A program made the position numbers and the translations under genes. The notes below the pieces were generated by a model, which did no database searches, was not told where the DNA came from, and saw nothing but the letters and a program-made list of their open reading frames with translations. Below, in pieces: positions 16,924 to 25,924 of a stretch of 64,000 bases of DNA. Every line of letters starts with the position of its first letter. The stretch's first letter is position 1. The stretch spans positions 124,001 to 188,000 of the forward strand of contig NC_011761.1 in NCBI RefSeq assembly GCF_000021485.1, read 5' to 3'. Source of the DNA: Acidithiobacillus ferrooxidans ATCC 23270 (GTDB lineage: Bacteria > Pseudomonadota > Gammaproteobacteria > Acidithiobacillales > Acidithiobacillaceae).

Positions 16924-17706
16924 ATGGCTTTTATGGAATTCATACCCAATCTGGGGCGGCGGACCCTGCGCACGGTACCCAATCTGGGCACCGCGTCACG
17001 CTTTTTGCTGCTGAGCCTGTTTGCGGTAGCGAACCGTCATTTTAGCATTCAGCAACTGCTCAAACAGGTATACGGCTTTGGGGTGCGGTCGCTGCTGCTG
17101 ATGATGGTCGCCGCATTTTTCACAGGTATGGTGCTGGGTTTTCAGGGGTATTATGCGCTGGTGCGTTTCGGTGCGACCTCCGCGCTGGGCACCCTGGTCG
17201 CCCTGTCGCTCCTGCGCGAACTGGGGCCCGTACTCACGGCGTTGCTCTTCGCGGGGCGGGCGGGCTCGGCGCTGACCGCCGAAATCAGTTCCATGAAGGC
17301 GACCGAGCAACTGAGTGCCATGGAAATGATGGCGGTCAATCCGCTCGCCTGGGTCGTGGCACCCCGGCTTTGGGCCGGGATCCTCGTCGTGCCGATCCTC
17401 TGCGTTATTTTTGACCTGGTCGGCATTTTTGGCGGATACCTCATTTCGGTGCCGGTGCTGGGTGTGGACGGTGGCACTTTCTGGGCGCAGATGCAGTCCA
17501 ACGTAGCGTTTTCCGGAGATATCCTGACCGGACTGTTCAAGGCCCTCTGCTTCGGACTGGTGGTGACCTGGATTGCCGCCTGGCAGGGTTACGCCGCTCA
17601 GCCCACCGCGGAGGGCGTGGGTAATGCCACAACCATCAGCGTGGTGACGGCGTCACTGGCGGTGCTTGGGCTGGATTTCATTCTCACGGCTTTTTTATTC
17701 ACCTGA
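16924..17706 (+). CDS. mlaE: Mla phospholipid transport permease
   Basis: 260 aa MlaE-family permease with an amphipathic N-terminal segment and five membrane helices. The conserved RELGPVLTALLFAGRAGSALTAEI and the MKATEQLSAMEMMAVNPLAWVVAPR stretch are signatures. Starts 2 bases after mlaF stops; partner of MlaF in the same operon. Confidence 0.95.
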   Translation: MAFMEFIPNLGRRTLRTVPNLGTASRFLLLSLFAVANRHFSIQQLLKQVYGFGVRSLLLMMVAAFFTGMVLGFQGYYALVRFGATSALGTLVALSLLRELGPVLTALLFAGRAGSALTAEISSMKATEQLSAMEMMAVNPLAWVVAPRLWAGILVVPILCVIFDLVGIFGGYLISVPVLGVDGGTFWAQMQSNVAFSGDILTGLFKALCFGLVVTWIAAWQGYAAQPTAEGVGNATTISVVTASLAVLGLDFILTAFLFT

Positions 17707-17720
17707 GGGGTAGAGGACGC

Positions 17721-18179
17721 ATGGAAAAACGGGCGATAGACTGGTGGGTGGGCATCTTCGTGCTCCTCGGTATCGCTGCTCTGGTAGTATTGGCGCTGCG
17801 CGTGGGCAACCTCTCTGGCTTCGCCTACAACGACGGTTATGTGCTGCATGCGGATTTCTCCAATGTCGGCAGCCTGAAACCGCGCAGCCCGGTGAAACTG
17901 GGCGGCGTTACCATTGGCGAGGTGACCCACATCGGCATGAACCCCAAGACCTTCATGGCGAAGGTGACGATGCGGATCGAACCGCAGGTGAAGTTGCCGA
18001 CGGATACGGGGGCGTCCATCTACACCGAGGGGCTTCTGGGCGAACAGTATGTCTCTATTCAGCCGGGCGGCATGCCTCAGGATCTACAGCCGGGTGGTAC
18101 CATTACCATGACGCAAAGCGCTGTCAATATCGATCAGCTTATCGGCCAGATGGTCTTCAGTAAGGCCTCGGGCAAGTAA
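17721..18179 (+). CDS. mlaD: Mla MCE-domain substrate-binding protein
   Basis: 152 aa. One N-terminal membrane helix (WWVGIFVLLGIAALVVLALRVG) anchors a periplasmic MCE domain (about 38-115) with ADFSNVGSLKPRSPVKLGGVTIGEV and the TEGLLGEQYVSI stretch. It forms the hexameric ring of the Mla complex. The C-terminal helical tail is short. Preceded by a GAGG-type site, 14 bases after mlaE. Confidence 0.95.
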   Translation: MEKRAIDWWVGIFVLLGIAALVVLALRVGNLSGFAYNDGYVLHADFSNVGSLKPRSPVKLGGVTIGEVTHIGMNPKTFMAKVTMRIEPQVKLPTDTGASIYTEGLLGEQYVSIQPGGMPQDLQPGGTITMTQSAVNIDQLIGQMVFSKASGK

Positions 18180-18195
18180 ATAGGGAGGATTCTGT

Positions 18196-18834
18196 ATGCG
18201 TCAAATTTCGTTTGTTGCTCTGCTTGTTGTGCTGTTGACCTGGACCCTTCCCGCTGCTGCCGAAGATACCCAGGGGGCGGTAACGGTCGTTCAGCAGCTT
18301 ACCAACAGTGTCCTGAAGGTGTTACGCTCGAACGAAGGCAAGCCCATCACGCCGTCCGTGAAGAAGGAAGTGGCCGATATCGTCCTGCCGCACATGGATT
18401 TTACCACCATGTCGCAATATGTGATGGCGCAATACTGGCGGCAGATGAGCCCGGCGCAGCAGCAGGAGTTTGTAGCGCTGTTCAAGGATCTCCTGGTGCG
18501 CACCTACAGCAATTCGCTCAACCATTATCATGGACAGACCGTAAGAATCACCGGCAGCCAGCAGATCTCCCAGAATCCGCCGGTGGCTCAGGTGAATATG
18601 GTGATCCGTCAGAACGGCGGTGGACCGGATGTTCCGGTGATCTACGCCCTGCTCTATACCAACAACACCTGGCGGATCTACAACACCTACATCGACGGGG
18701 TCAGCATGGTGCTGAACTACCGGCAAAGCTTTGGCCAGATCGCCGCGAGCCGCGGGATCCCCGCCTTGTTGCAGGACATGAAAGCCAAGGATGACGTAGG
18801 CGGCGCGCCAGACAAAAGGGCGGCCGCCGCTTGA
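18196..18834 (+). CDS. mlaC: Mla periplasmic phospholipid-binding protein
   Basis: 212 aa with a cleavable signal peptide (cleavage likely after AAA, residues 20-22) and a MlaC (Ttg2D) domain: PHMDFTTMSQYVMAQYWRQMSP, FKDLLVRTYSNSLNHY and YALLYTNNTWRIYNTYIDGVSMVLNYRQSF. Carries a phospholipid between the outer-membrane MlaA and MlaD. GGAGG site upstream. A MlaA gene is not in the window. Confidence 0.95.
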   Translation: MRQISFVALLVVLLTWTLPAAAEDTQGAVTVVQQLTNSVLKVLRSNEGKPITPSVKKEVADIVLPHMDFTTMSQYVMAQYWRQMSPAQQQEFVALFKDLLVRTYSNSLNHYHGQTVRITGSQQISQNPPVAQVNMVIRQNGGGPDVPVIYALLYTNNTWRIYNTYIDGVSMVLNYRQSFGQIAASRGIPALLQDMKAKDDVGGAPDKRAAAA

Positions 18835-19148
18835 GCGCAGCGAACTCCTGGGAGCGGCGGACGGTCGACGGTGCTGGCTGGCTGTTCCTCCGGGGGGACT
18901 GGCGGGTGGCACAGTTGGATAAGGCCCTTCAGTTCTTTTCGTGGGCGAAGGACGGTCGGGATTGTACGGAGATTTCCGTCGCGGAGCTGGATGCGGCAGA
19001 CAGCGCCACCCTCGCCGTGCTGTTGGAGTGGACTCAGCAGGCCGCCGGGCGTGGCGTTCCGCTGCGTATTCATGGGGCATCTCCCAAGCTGCGGGAACTG
19101 GCAAGCTTGTACAGTCTGCAGGATATTCTGCCCCTTTGCCATGATTGA
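18831..19148 (+). CDS. mlaB: Mla STAS-domain subunit
   Basis: 105 aa STAS protein that stabilises MlaF in the complex. Start is a TTG overlapping the mlaC stop (TTGA), the only codon that includes the whole domain. The conserved helix-cap region reads LDAADSATLAVLLEWTQQA, where the second residue after LD..DS matches the functional Thr/Ser region. The 3' end overlaps the next gene by 8 bases. Confidence 0.85.
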   Translation: MSAANSWERRTVDGAGWLFLRGDWRVAQLDKALQFFSWAKDGRDCTEISVAELDAADSATLAVLLEWTQQAAGRGVPLRIHGASPKLRELASLYSLQDILPLCHD

Positions 19149-20061
19149 TTCCCTGGCCATTCACATCGCCGGGTTGCGCAAGCTCTACGGGAGCGGGCAT
19201 CTGGCCCTGGCGGGTGTGGACCTGGATGTGCATGCCGGAGAATTTTTTGGGCTGCTGGGTCCCAATGGCGCGGGCAAGTCTTCGCTGATCAACATCCTGG
19301 CCGGGACTGTGCGCCGTTCCAGCGGCGTGGCGGAGATATTCGGCTTTGACGTGGAGCAGGATTTTCGCCGAAGTCGTCGGTTGTTGGGCGTCGTACCGCA
19401 GGAACTGGCCTATGACCCGTTTTTTACCGTGCGGGAATTCCTGCGTATGCAATCGGGTTATTTCGGGCTGCGTCATAATGAGGACTGGCTGGATGAACTG
19501 ATGGCGGAGCTGGATCTGACGGACAAGGCCGATACCAATTTGCGCGCCTTGTCCGGCGGTATGAAGCGGCGGGTGCTCATCGCCCAGGCTTTGGTACACA
19601 AGCCCCCGGTGGTGGTGCTGGATGAGCCGACCGCCGGGGTGGATGTGGAGCTCCGGCAGGGTCTCTGGCGTTTCATGCGGCGGTATAATGAGGAGGGTCA
19701 CACGGTCATCCTCACTACCCATTATCTGGAAGAGGCCGAAGAGCTTTGTCAGCGAATCGCCATTCTCCAGCAGGGGCGACTCGTTGCCCTGGATAGCAAG
19801 GATGAATTGCTGCGTAGCACCGGCTGGCGGGTACTGACGGTGACTTTCGATCGCGATCCGGGCACACTTCCTCCCGAGTTGGCAGACCTGCTGACGGGTG
19901 CCGCAGAAAATACCCGGGTACTCAGAATCGACGCCCACAGCAACCCGTTGGGGGACGTCCTGATACGGTTGCAGGCACTGCCCGCCCAGATCGTGGATCT
20001 GCACCTGCAGGAACCGCGCCTGGAAGACGCATTTACGGATATTCTTGGACAAGGGCGTTAA
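19141..20061 (+). CDS. ABC-2-type transporter ATP-binding protein (YadG-like), no permease beside it
   Basis: 306 aa. Walker A GPNGAGKSS (40-48), signature LSGGMKRRVLIAQAL (about 137-151), Walker B VVVLDEPTAGVD and the H-loop TTHY. The C-terminal 80 residues form a regulatory tail. In many proteobacteria mlaFEDCB is followed by such an ATPase and a matching ABC-2 permease (YadH type). Here the next gene is an S4-domain protein and no permease is seen, so the partner is elsewhere or lost. Overlaps mlaB by 8 bases, indicating cotranslation. Substrate unknown. Confidence 0.88.
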   Translation: MIDSLAIHIAGLRKLYGSGHLALAGVDLDVHAGEFFGLLGPNGAGKSSLINILAGTVRRSSGVAEIFGFDVEQDFRRSRRLLGVVPQELAYDPFFTVREFLRMQSGYFGLRHNEDWLDELMAELDLTDKADTNLRALSGGMKRRVLIAQALVHKPPVVVLDEPTAGVDVELRQGLWRFMRRYNEEGHTVILTTHYLEEAEELCQRIAILQQGRLVALDSKDELLRSTGWRVLTVTFDRDPGTLPPELADLLTGAAENTRVLRIDAHSNPLGDVLIRLQALPAQIVDLHLQEPRLEDAFTDILGQGR

Positions 20062-20063
20062 GC

Positions 20064-20327
20064 TTGGCAGGCCATTTGCGCATCGATCTTTTCCTCAAGA
20101 TGTCACGTCTGATCAAGCGGCGCAGTCTGGCCAAGGAAATCTGCGATGCCGGTTGTGTGCAGATCAACGGGCGGGTCGCCAAAGCGGGGGCGTTGGTGCA
20201 GGTGGATGATGTGTTGACCATGGATATTCGTGACCGTCTCCTGCGGGTGCGGGTCTTGCGTATTCCGCAGCGGATCGAAGGGCCGGAAGGGGTGGTGGAA
20301 GTGCTGCCCGGGGAGGTTGAGGAATGA
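20064..20327 (+). CDS. S4-domain RNA-binding protein (RqcP/Hsp15-like)
   Basis: 87 aa. An S4 RNA-binding domain spans almost the entire protein: LRIDLFLKMSRLIKRRSLAKEICDAG then VQINGRVAKAGALVQVDD. The TTG at 20064 is chosen because the first ATG is internal to the domain. Similar small S4 proteins bind stalled 50S subunits and tRNA in ribosome quality control (RqcP) or heat-shock recycling (Hsp15). Role here is inferred. Starts 2 bases after the ATPase stop, and its stop forms an ATGA overlap with pdxA. Confidence 0.85.
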   Translation: MAGHLRIDLFLKMSRLIKRRSLAKEICDAGCVQINGRVAKAGALVQVDDVLTMDIRDRLLRVRVLRIPQRIEGPEGVVEVLPGEVEE

Positions 20328-21325
20328 TCACGGAGCCACGTTTGCTGCTGACCGTGGGGGAACCCGCGGGTATTGGTCCGGATATCTGTTTGCAACTGGC
20401 CTTCCATGCCCTGCCCTCGGGGGTGCTGCTCATCGGGGATCTGCACTGTCTGCGCAGCCGCGCCCTGACTTTGGGCTTGTCGCTGCGACTGGAGCCCTGG
20501 CTGGAAGGCAATCCCTGGCCGGCGCTGGAAAGGGGCGTGTTGCATGTGCTGGATGTGCCCCTGGCTCAGCCTTGTCGGCCCGGTCGTCTGGATATGGCCA
20601 ATGCGCCGGCGGTACTGGCTACTCTGGATAAGGCGATGCATCTGCTACGGGCAGGTGCCGCGGATGCGCTGGTGACGGCCCCGGTGCACAAGGGCATCAT
20701 CAACGACGCGGGGATTCCCTTTACCGGACATACGGAATATCTCGCGGCAGCGTGTGGCAGCCCGAAGGTGGTCATGCTGCTCGCCGGTCGCGGCTTGCGG
20801 GTGGCACTGGCAACGACGCATCTGCCGTTGGCGCAAGTGGCGGCGGCCGTTACCCAGGAGGGGCTGGAGGGCACGCTGCGCATTCTGCACCGGGCGTTGC
20901 GCGAAGACTTCGCGCTCTCGGAACCCCGTATTCTGGTCGCCGGCCTGAATCCCCATGCCGGGGAGGGCGGGCATCTGGGGCACGAGGAGCAGGATGTCAT
21001 TGCGCCGGTAATAGCGGCCCTGCAGGGAGAAAGTCTGCGGATCAGCGGTCCGTGGCCGGCCGATACGCTGTTTACCCCGCGCCTGCTCGAAGATGCCGAT
21101 GCGGTACTGGCCATGTATCATGATCAGGGCCTGCCGGTACTGAAGTACCATGCCTTCGGTGAGGCGGTGAATATTACTCTGGGCTTGCCCATCGTGCGCA
21201 CCAGTGTGGACCACGGCACGGCGCTGGACATCGCGGGCACAGGCCGGGCAGAAGGCGGCAGCCTGCTCCGGGCCCTGGACAATGCTGCGGAAATCGTTCG
21301 CAACCGGCGCGCCGCCGGTTGCTGA
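20324..21325 (+). CDS. pdxA: 4-hydroxythreonine-4-phosphate dehydrogenase
   Basis: NAD-dependent enzyme of pyridoxal-phosphate synthesis. 333 aa, family length. GEPAGIGPDICL at the start, VTAPVHKGIINDAGIPFTGHTEYLA in the middle, GLNPHAGEGGHLGHEE and MYHDQGLPVLKYHAFGEAVNITLGLP toward the end carry the metal-binding His residues. The final codons contain a perfect 10-bp inverted repeat (21300-21309 with 21313-21322), without a T run, which might slow or partly terminate transcription. Confidence 0.96.
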   Translation: MITEPRLLLTVGEPAGIGPDICLQLAFHALPSGVLLIGDLHCLRSRALTLGLSLRLEPWLEGNPWPALERGVLHVLDVPLAQPCRPGRLDMANAPAVLATLDKAMHLLRAGAADALVTAPVHKGIINDAGIPFTGHTEYLAAACGSPKVVMLLAGRGLRVALATTHLPLAQVAAAVTQEGLEGTLRILHRALREDFALSEPRILVAGLNPHAGEGGHLGHEEQDVIAPVIAALQGESLRISGPWPADTLFTPRLLEDADAVLAMYHDQGLPVLKYHAFGEAVNITLGLPIVRTSVDHGTALDIAGTGRAEGGSLLRALDNAAEIVRNRRAAGC

Positions 21326-21351
21326 TGTCTGCGGCGCGCCGATCTGCAGGC

Positions 21352-21906
21352 TCAAAAAACGCGATGGCGTCCTTCCGGCACCTGGGCGATCAGGAACTCC
21401 ATCTGATCGGCGAGAATGCGCCGGTTACTGAGCAGCAGATATTCGGCCCAGGTCGGAGTAAAAGGCACCGCGAGCAGCGGCATATGGGCCTCCTCGGGGG
21501 TGCGATTGTCCTTGCGGCTGTTGCAACTGCGGCAGGCAGTCACCACGTTGGTCCAGATATCCCTGCCCTTGCGGGAGATGGGAATGATGTGGTCACGGGT
21601 GAGTTCGCGGAGAGGGAAATGTTTGCCACAGTACATGCAGAGATGATGATCGCGATGGAACAAGGTCTGATTGGACAGGGCCGGAGGCCGAATCTTGCCC
21701 TGATGGCGACCGCGGACGGCGATGACCGGATGAATGTCGAGTTGCGAGAGGACACCACTGCGGCGGCAGATGCCGCCGTGGGCGGTAAAGAAAGGACTCC
21801 CCAGTGTCCAGGCAACGTTACCCCGGACATAATGGGCCGCGGCTTCTTCCCAGGTTTCCCAGGCCATGGGACGACCACCGACGTCAAGGCGCAGCACGAG
21901 GTGCAT
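21352..21906 (-). CDS. HNH endonuclease family protein
   Basis: 184 aa. A C-terminal HNH nuclease fold: CMYCGKHFP (Cys90, Cys93), TRDHIIPISRKG with DH at 105-106, N120 in WTNVVTACRSC, and the second zinc pair C125/C128. The N-terminal half (WETWEEAAAHYVRGNVAW) is shared by a chromosomal family of HNH proteins found in many free-living proteobacteria. Biological role unknown; not next to a modification gene or phage genes. The start at 21906 is preferred over one six codons earlier. Divergent from rsmA. Confidence 0.9.
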   Translation of the reverse strand: MHLVLRLDVGGRPMAWETWEEAAAHYVRGNVAWTLGSPFFTAHGGICRRSGVLSQLDIHPVIAVRGRHQGKIRPPALSNQTLFHRDHHLCMYCGKHFPLRELTRDHIIPISRKGRDIWTNVVTACRSCNSRKDNRTPEEAHMPLLAVPFTPTWAEYLLLSNRRILADQMEFLIAQVPEGRHRVF

Positions 21907-21968
21907 AGACTTTCCGTTTCGCATCGCCTACTGGAGGCGTCGACCGAATATAGCATGAAGATGCGCTG

Positions 21969-22775
21969 ATGATGCAAGAGGGGGGGCTGCCGCGCGCCAA
22001 AAAGCGTTTCGGGCAGAATTTTTTGGTTCAGCCGCAGATTGTCGAGCGCATTGTGGCGGCTATCCGCCCGGCGTCCGGCGATCATCTGGTGGAGATCGGG
22101 CCGGGGCCGGGGGCGCTGACCAAGTCCCTGCTGCGCCTCTTGCCGCAGTTCACGGTGGTGGAACTGGATCGGGATATGATTGCCGGTTTACGCGCACTCG
22201 CGCCACCGGAGCAGTTGCGGGTCTTGCAGGCCGATGCACTGGAGGTCGACTTCGCGGCGCTGGCCGGCGCCGGGAATGCCCTGCGGATAGTCGGCAACCT
22301 CCCCTACAACGTGGCGACACCGCTGATTTTCCATATTCTGGAACACGCAGAACAGGTGCGGGATATGCACTTCATGCTGCAAAAAGAGGTGGTGGACCGG
22401 GTGGTGGCGATGCCGGGAAGCAAGGCGTACGGACGGCTTTCGGTGATGATACAGGCGTACTGCGCGGTGGAATCCCTGTTCACGGTGGCCCCGGGGAATT
22501 TCTTTCCGGTGCCCAAGGTGGATTCGGCCTTCATGCGTCTGATACCGCATCGTCCGGGGTTGCTGCCCCCGCACCTGCAGGCGCCCTTCGCACGGATTGT
22601 GGCCACCAGTTTTGCCCAGCGCCGCAAGACTCTCGCCAATAATCTGCGCGGCATTTTGAGTGCGGACGACTTGCGGGGTTTGCAGATCGATCCCGGCAGC
22701 CGTGCCGAGACGCTGGATCAGGCCGCCTTTTTTCGCCTCGCCGAGGCCACCGTTGAACAGGGAAACCGATCATGA
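21969..22775 (+). CDS. rsmA: 16S rRNA (adenine1518/1519-N6)-dimethyltransferase
   Basis: 268 aa KsgA. RAKKRFGQNFLVQPQIVERIV opens the protein, EIGPGPGALT (42-51) binds SAM, VELDRDM, and the catalytic NLPYNVATPLI (110-120). Functions in late 30S maturation. Two consecutive ATG codons (21969, 21972) exist. Its stop overlaps the next start (ATGA at 22772). Classical neighbour of pdxA, here separated by the divergent HNH gene. Confidence 0.97.
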   Translation: MMQEGGLPRAKKRFGQNFLVQPQIVERIVAAIRPASGDHLVEIGPGPGALTKSLLRLLPQFTVVELDRDMIAGLRALAPPEQLRVLQADALEVDFAALAGAGNALRIVGNLPYNVATPLIFHILEHAEQVRDMHFMLQKEVVDRVVAMPGSKAYGRLSVMIQAYCAVESLFTVAPGNFFPVPKVDSAFMRLIPHRPGLLPPHLQAPFARIVATSFAQRRKTLANNLRGILSADDLRGLQIDPGSRAETLDQAAFFRLAEATVEQGNRS

Positions 22776-23239
22776 ATCATTTGGAAGTTGCCGAGAAGCT
22801 GTTTGCCGAACTGGAATGGGAAGCGAAAACGCTGCCCGATTATCCGGTTCTCACTTGCGCGGTGCAGGTACCCAATGGCGTTCTGGATATTTTTTGCCAT
22901 GTGCATGGCGAACGGGAGCGTATCCTGTTTTACTTGCGTCCCCAGAATCTGGAGATAACGATGGAAAAACGCCTGGCGGTGGCGGAGTTTCTGACTCGGG
23001 CCAACTATGGGCTGGCTCTGGGTAACTTTGAGCTCGATATGGAGGATGGAGAAATCAACTTCAAGACGATTCTCCAGGCGCCTCTCACGGTGTTGAGCAC
23101 TACCCTGCTGCGTCCTTATCTGCTGGTTGGCGTAGAGACCATCAACCACTATCTGCCAGGGCTGGAACGGGTGCTGAGTGGCCAGGAAACCCCGGCTGCC
23201 GCGATTAAGGCGCTGGAGATTGCGACAGCGGTACATTGA
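22772..23239 (+). CDS. YbjN-domain protein
   Basis: 155 aa, a YbjN / type-III-secretion-chaperone-like fold by its pattern VPNGVLDIFCHVHGERERILFYLRP and MEKRLAVAEFLTRANYGLALGNFELDMEDGEINFK. No enzymatic motif. E. coli YbjN has been tied to stress and motility regulation, but for this branch nothing can be claimed. Translationally coupled to rsmA; overlaps the convergent SPOR gene by 35 bases. Confidence 0.8.
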   Translation: MNHLEVAEKLFAELEWEAKTLPDYPVLTCAVQVPNGVLDIFCHVHGERERILFYLRPQNLEITMEKRLAVAEFLTRANYGLALGNFELDMEDGEINFKTILQAPLTVLSTTLLRPYLLVGVETINHYLPGLERVLSGQETPAAAIKALEIATAVH

Positions 23240-24038
23240 CCCCGGAGCCGATGATTCCGCTGCCCAGCAGCAGCGGGGTGATGCCCATGCCGCGGATTTT
23301 GGCAAGGGTGGGCTGGGCCGCTGCCAGAGAATCGAAGGTGTTGGTGCGGAGCCGGTAGAGGGTGCTGTTATCGCCCGCTTCCGCCTTTTCCATCTGGGTG
23401 CTGACCCCCAGCAGGGCGAGGCGATCGCGCAGGACGACGGCGGCGGCGCGGTTGGTGAAGGCGCCCACCTGAATGGTCACCGGCTGATGAACGACACTGG
23501 TACTGCTGGCGGTCGCTGCACTGGGGATGCCGGGACCGCTGCCGAGGATGTCGGCAGGAATATCCACATGCATGGCGGGCAATATCTGATAAAAATTGAA
23601 ATCGACGCCGCTGCGGGTGGCGGCTGTGGAGGTCGCGGAAGCCGCAGCGGAGGTGGCGACGGTGAGCGGGCCGCCCCGCGAGGAGAGTGCAGCCGCGCTA
23701 ATCGGTACGGGTGCTGACGGTCGGGTGGTTGCCGGGCTGTCAGGCGGTTTCTGCCCGGTCGCCGCCGCGTTGTTGCGGGATGTCGCCGCCGTCGATGCTT
23801 CCGTCCCGCTACGGGACAGGCCTGGCCTGCCGGTGGCGATGGGGATCTGTGCGATCCACCACCAGACCCCCGCACTCAGCGCGATCACCAGAAGCAGCAA
23901 CACCCAGGGCCAGTGCCGTGCCCGAGGGGACGGTGTTTCCTCGGCATCATCTTCCGGAGTTACCCGCTGTCGTGGCGGGACGGGCGGGCGCGGCTCCTGC
24001 ACTTGCGGGCGGCTGGTCTGATTTTTGTAGTCGCGCAT
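23205..24038 (-). CDS. SPOR-domain membrane protein (FtsN-like position)
   Basis: 277 aa. Charged cytoplasmic head (1-40), one membrane helix HWPWVLLLLVIALSAGVWWW (about 42-61), a low-complexity Ala/Ser/Thr/Pro periplasmic stalk, then a SPOR domain (about 190-265) starting VTIQVGAFTNRAAAVVLRDRL and ending LAKIRGMGITPLLL. SPOR domains bind denuded septal glycan. It lies 7 bases downstream of argS, the place occupied by ftsN in Pseudomonas, so it is a candidate FtsN. The essential N-terminal FtsN segment cannot be verified by eye. Start ATG at 24038. Confidence 0.82.
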   Translation of the reverse strand: MRDYKNQTSRPQVQEPRPPVPPRQRVTPEDDAEETPSPRARHWPWVLLLLVIALSAGVWWWIAQIPIATGRPGLSRSGTEASTAATSRNNAAATGQKPPDSPATTRPSAPVPISAAALSSRGGPLTVATSAAASATSTAATRSGVDFNFYQILPAMHVDIPADILGSGPGIPSAATASSTSVVHQPVTIQVGAFTNRAAAVVLRDRLALLGVSTQMEKAEAGDNSTLYRLRTNTFDSLAAAQPTLAKIRGMGITPLLLGSGIIGSGVNVPLSQSPAP

Positions 24039-24045
24039 GGTCCTT

Positions 24046-25785
24046 TTACATCTGTTCCGGCGCGCTGACGCCAAGCAGTCGTAACCCATTGGCAATACTC
24101 TGTGCGACGGCCAGACAAAGCGTCAGGCGGGCGTGGCGTAGCGGTGTTTCCTCCACCAGAATTCGGGTCGAATTGTAGTAGGTGTGGAAGGCTGCCGCCA
24201 ACTCCCTGAGGTAGAAGGCGATCTGGTGCGGTTCGCGATCCCGGGCCGCCGTGGCCACTACTTCCGGGAAGCGCCAGAGGGCGTCGGCAAGCGCGATTTC
24301 GCGGGACTCCTGCAGAATTTCCAGACCGACGCCGTCTGCTGGCGGCAGGCTGAGTCCCTTTTCTACCGACTGGCGCAGCAGGGAATAGACCCGGGCGTGG
24401 GCATACTGGATATAAAATACCGGGTTTTCCTCGGAGTGCTTTTTGGCCAGTTCCAGATCAAAGTCCAGATGCTGGTCGGCGCGGCGCAGCACATAGAAGA
24501 AGCGCGCGGCATCATTGCCCACTTCCTCGCGCAGTTCACGGAGGGTGACAAACTCGCCGGCGCGGGTAGACATGGAGATCTTTTCCGTACCGCGATAGAG
24601 GATGGCGAACTGGACGAGGACGACTTCCAGTTGCTGGTCGTCGAGGCCGAGGGCGCGCAGGGCGGCCTTGACCCTGGGCACATAGCCGTGATGGTCCGCA
24701 CCCCACATGTCGATGACGTGGGTGAAGCCGCGGGCAAATTTTTCGGCATGGTAGGCCACATCGGAGGCAAAGTAGGTATAGGCGCCATTGTCGCGACGCA
24801 GAACCCGGTCCTTGTCGTCATCAAAGGCGGTGGCACGGAACCAGAGGGCGCCTTCCTGGGTATAACAGTGTCCGGCCTTTTCGAGGGCCGCGACGGCGCT
24901 ATCGACCGCCCCCGTATCCATCAGGCTGCCCTCGGAATACCAGCGTTCGTAATGCACGCCAAAGCCCTCCAGGTCGTCACGGATGTCGGCGAGAATCTCG
25001 TCCAGTCCGGCGCTGTGCAAGGTGCGATAGTCTTCGCCGAGCGACTGCTTCAGGTGGGCGATGAGGGTGTCGATGGCGATATCACCGTCGCTCATCTGGG
25101 GCAGGTTCGGTAATCCGACCGCCGCGTGCCGTAAGCGGTCGCCGACCTGCTCCCGGAGATGGGCCGCTATTTCACGCACATAGTCGCCGCGATAACCGTT
25201 CTCCGGGAAGGGCCAGGGCAGCGCCTTGTCGGCTTCGAGATAGCGCAGGTAGACGCTGGCCGCGAGAATGTCCATTTGCCGCCCGGCGTCGTTGACATAG
25301 TATTCGCAAAAGATGTCGAAGCCGTTAAAGCGGAGGATGTTGGCGAGGCTGGCGCCATAGGCGGCGCCGCGCCCATGCCCGACGTGCAGGGGGCCGGTGG
25401 GATTGGCGGAGACGAACTCCATTTGCAGGCGCTGGCCGGCGCCGTTCCGGTTGGCACCGAAGTGCTCTTTTTCGGTGCGTACCCGATGGATGACGGCGTG
25501 AAAGGCGGCAGGCTGCAAAAAGAAATTGATGAAGCCGGGACCGGCAATCTCGGTGCGGGCGATCCAGTCCGAGGCAGGCAGGGCCGCGACGATGTCGTCG
25601 GCGATGTCCCGGGGCTTGCGCCCGACCGCTTTGGCGAGGAGCAGGGCGACGTTGCTGGCGAGATGGCCGTGTTCCACCTGCTTGGGGCGATCCAGCTCCA
25701 GGGTGGCGGGAATCCCTGGAATGCGGCCCTGGGCGTGGAGTTGTTGAAGCGCCCCTTGCAGGGCCTGGCTGACAAATGCTTTCAC
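24046..25785 (-). CDS. argS: Arginyl-tRNA synthetase
   Basis: 579 aa class I synthetase. HIGH motif as HVGH in [14 protein letters not shown] (134-137), the KMSKS region degenerated to [12 protein letters not shown] as usual in ArgRS, N-terminal Add-1 domain ([22 protein letters not shown]), C-terminal DALR anticodon-binding domain ([10 protein letters not shown]...[10 protein letters not shown]). Starts with GTG at 25785 behind a weak AAGG site. Upstream of the SPOR gene. Confidence 0.97.
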
Positions 25786-25924
25786 AGGGCTACCTTATGC
25801 ACGAAATTTTTGCCTTAGTGTAACCGAAGCAAACATTTTACGGCAGAGGTGGTGTGTTCTGGATACTCTGCCGGCATAACCGCAGATCTGCTTCCCTTGT
25901 CCGGAAGGTGGTGGCCGCCTCGCC

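Noticed and set aside
21300-21322. Perfect 10-bp hairpin at the end of pdxA as a terminator
   Set aside because: It lies inside the coding region and is not followed by a T-run on either strand.
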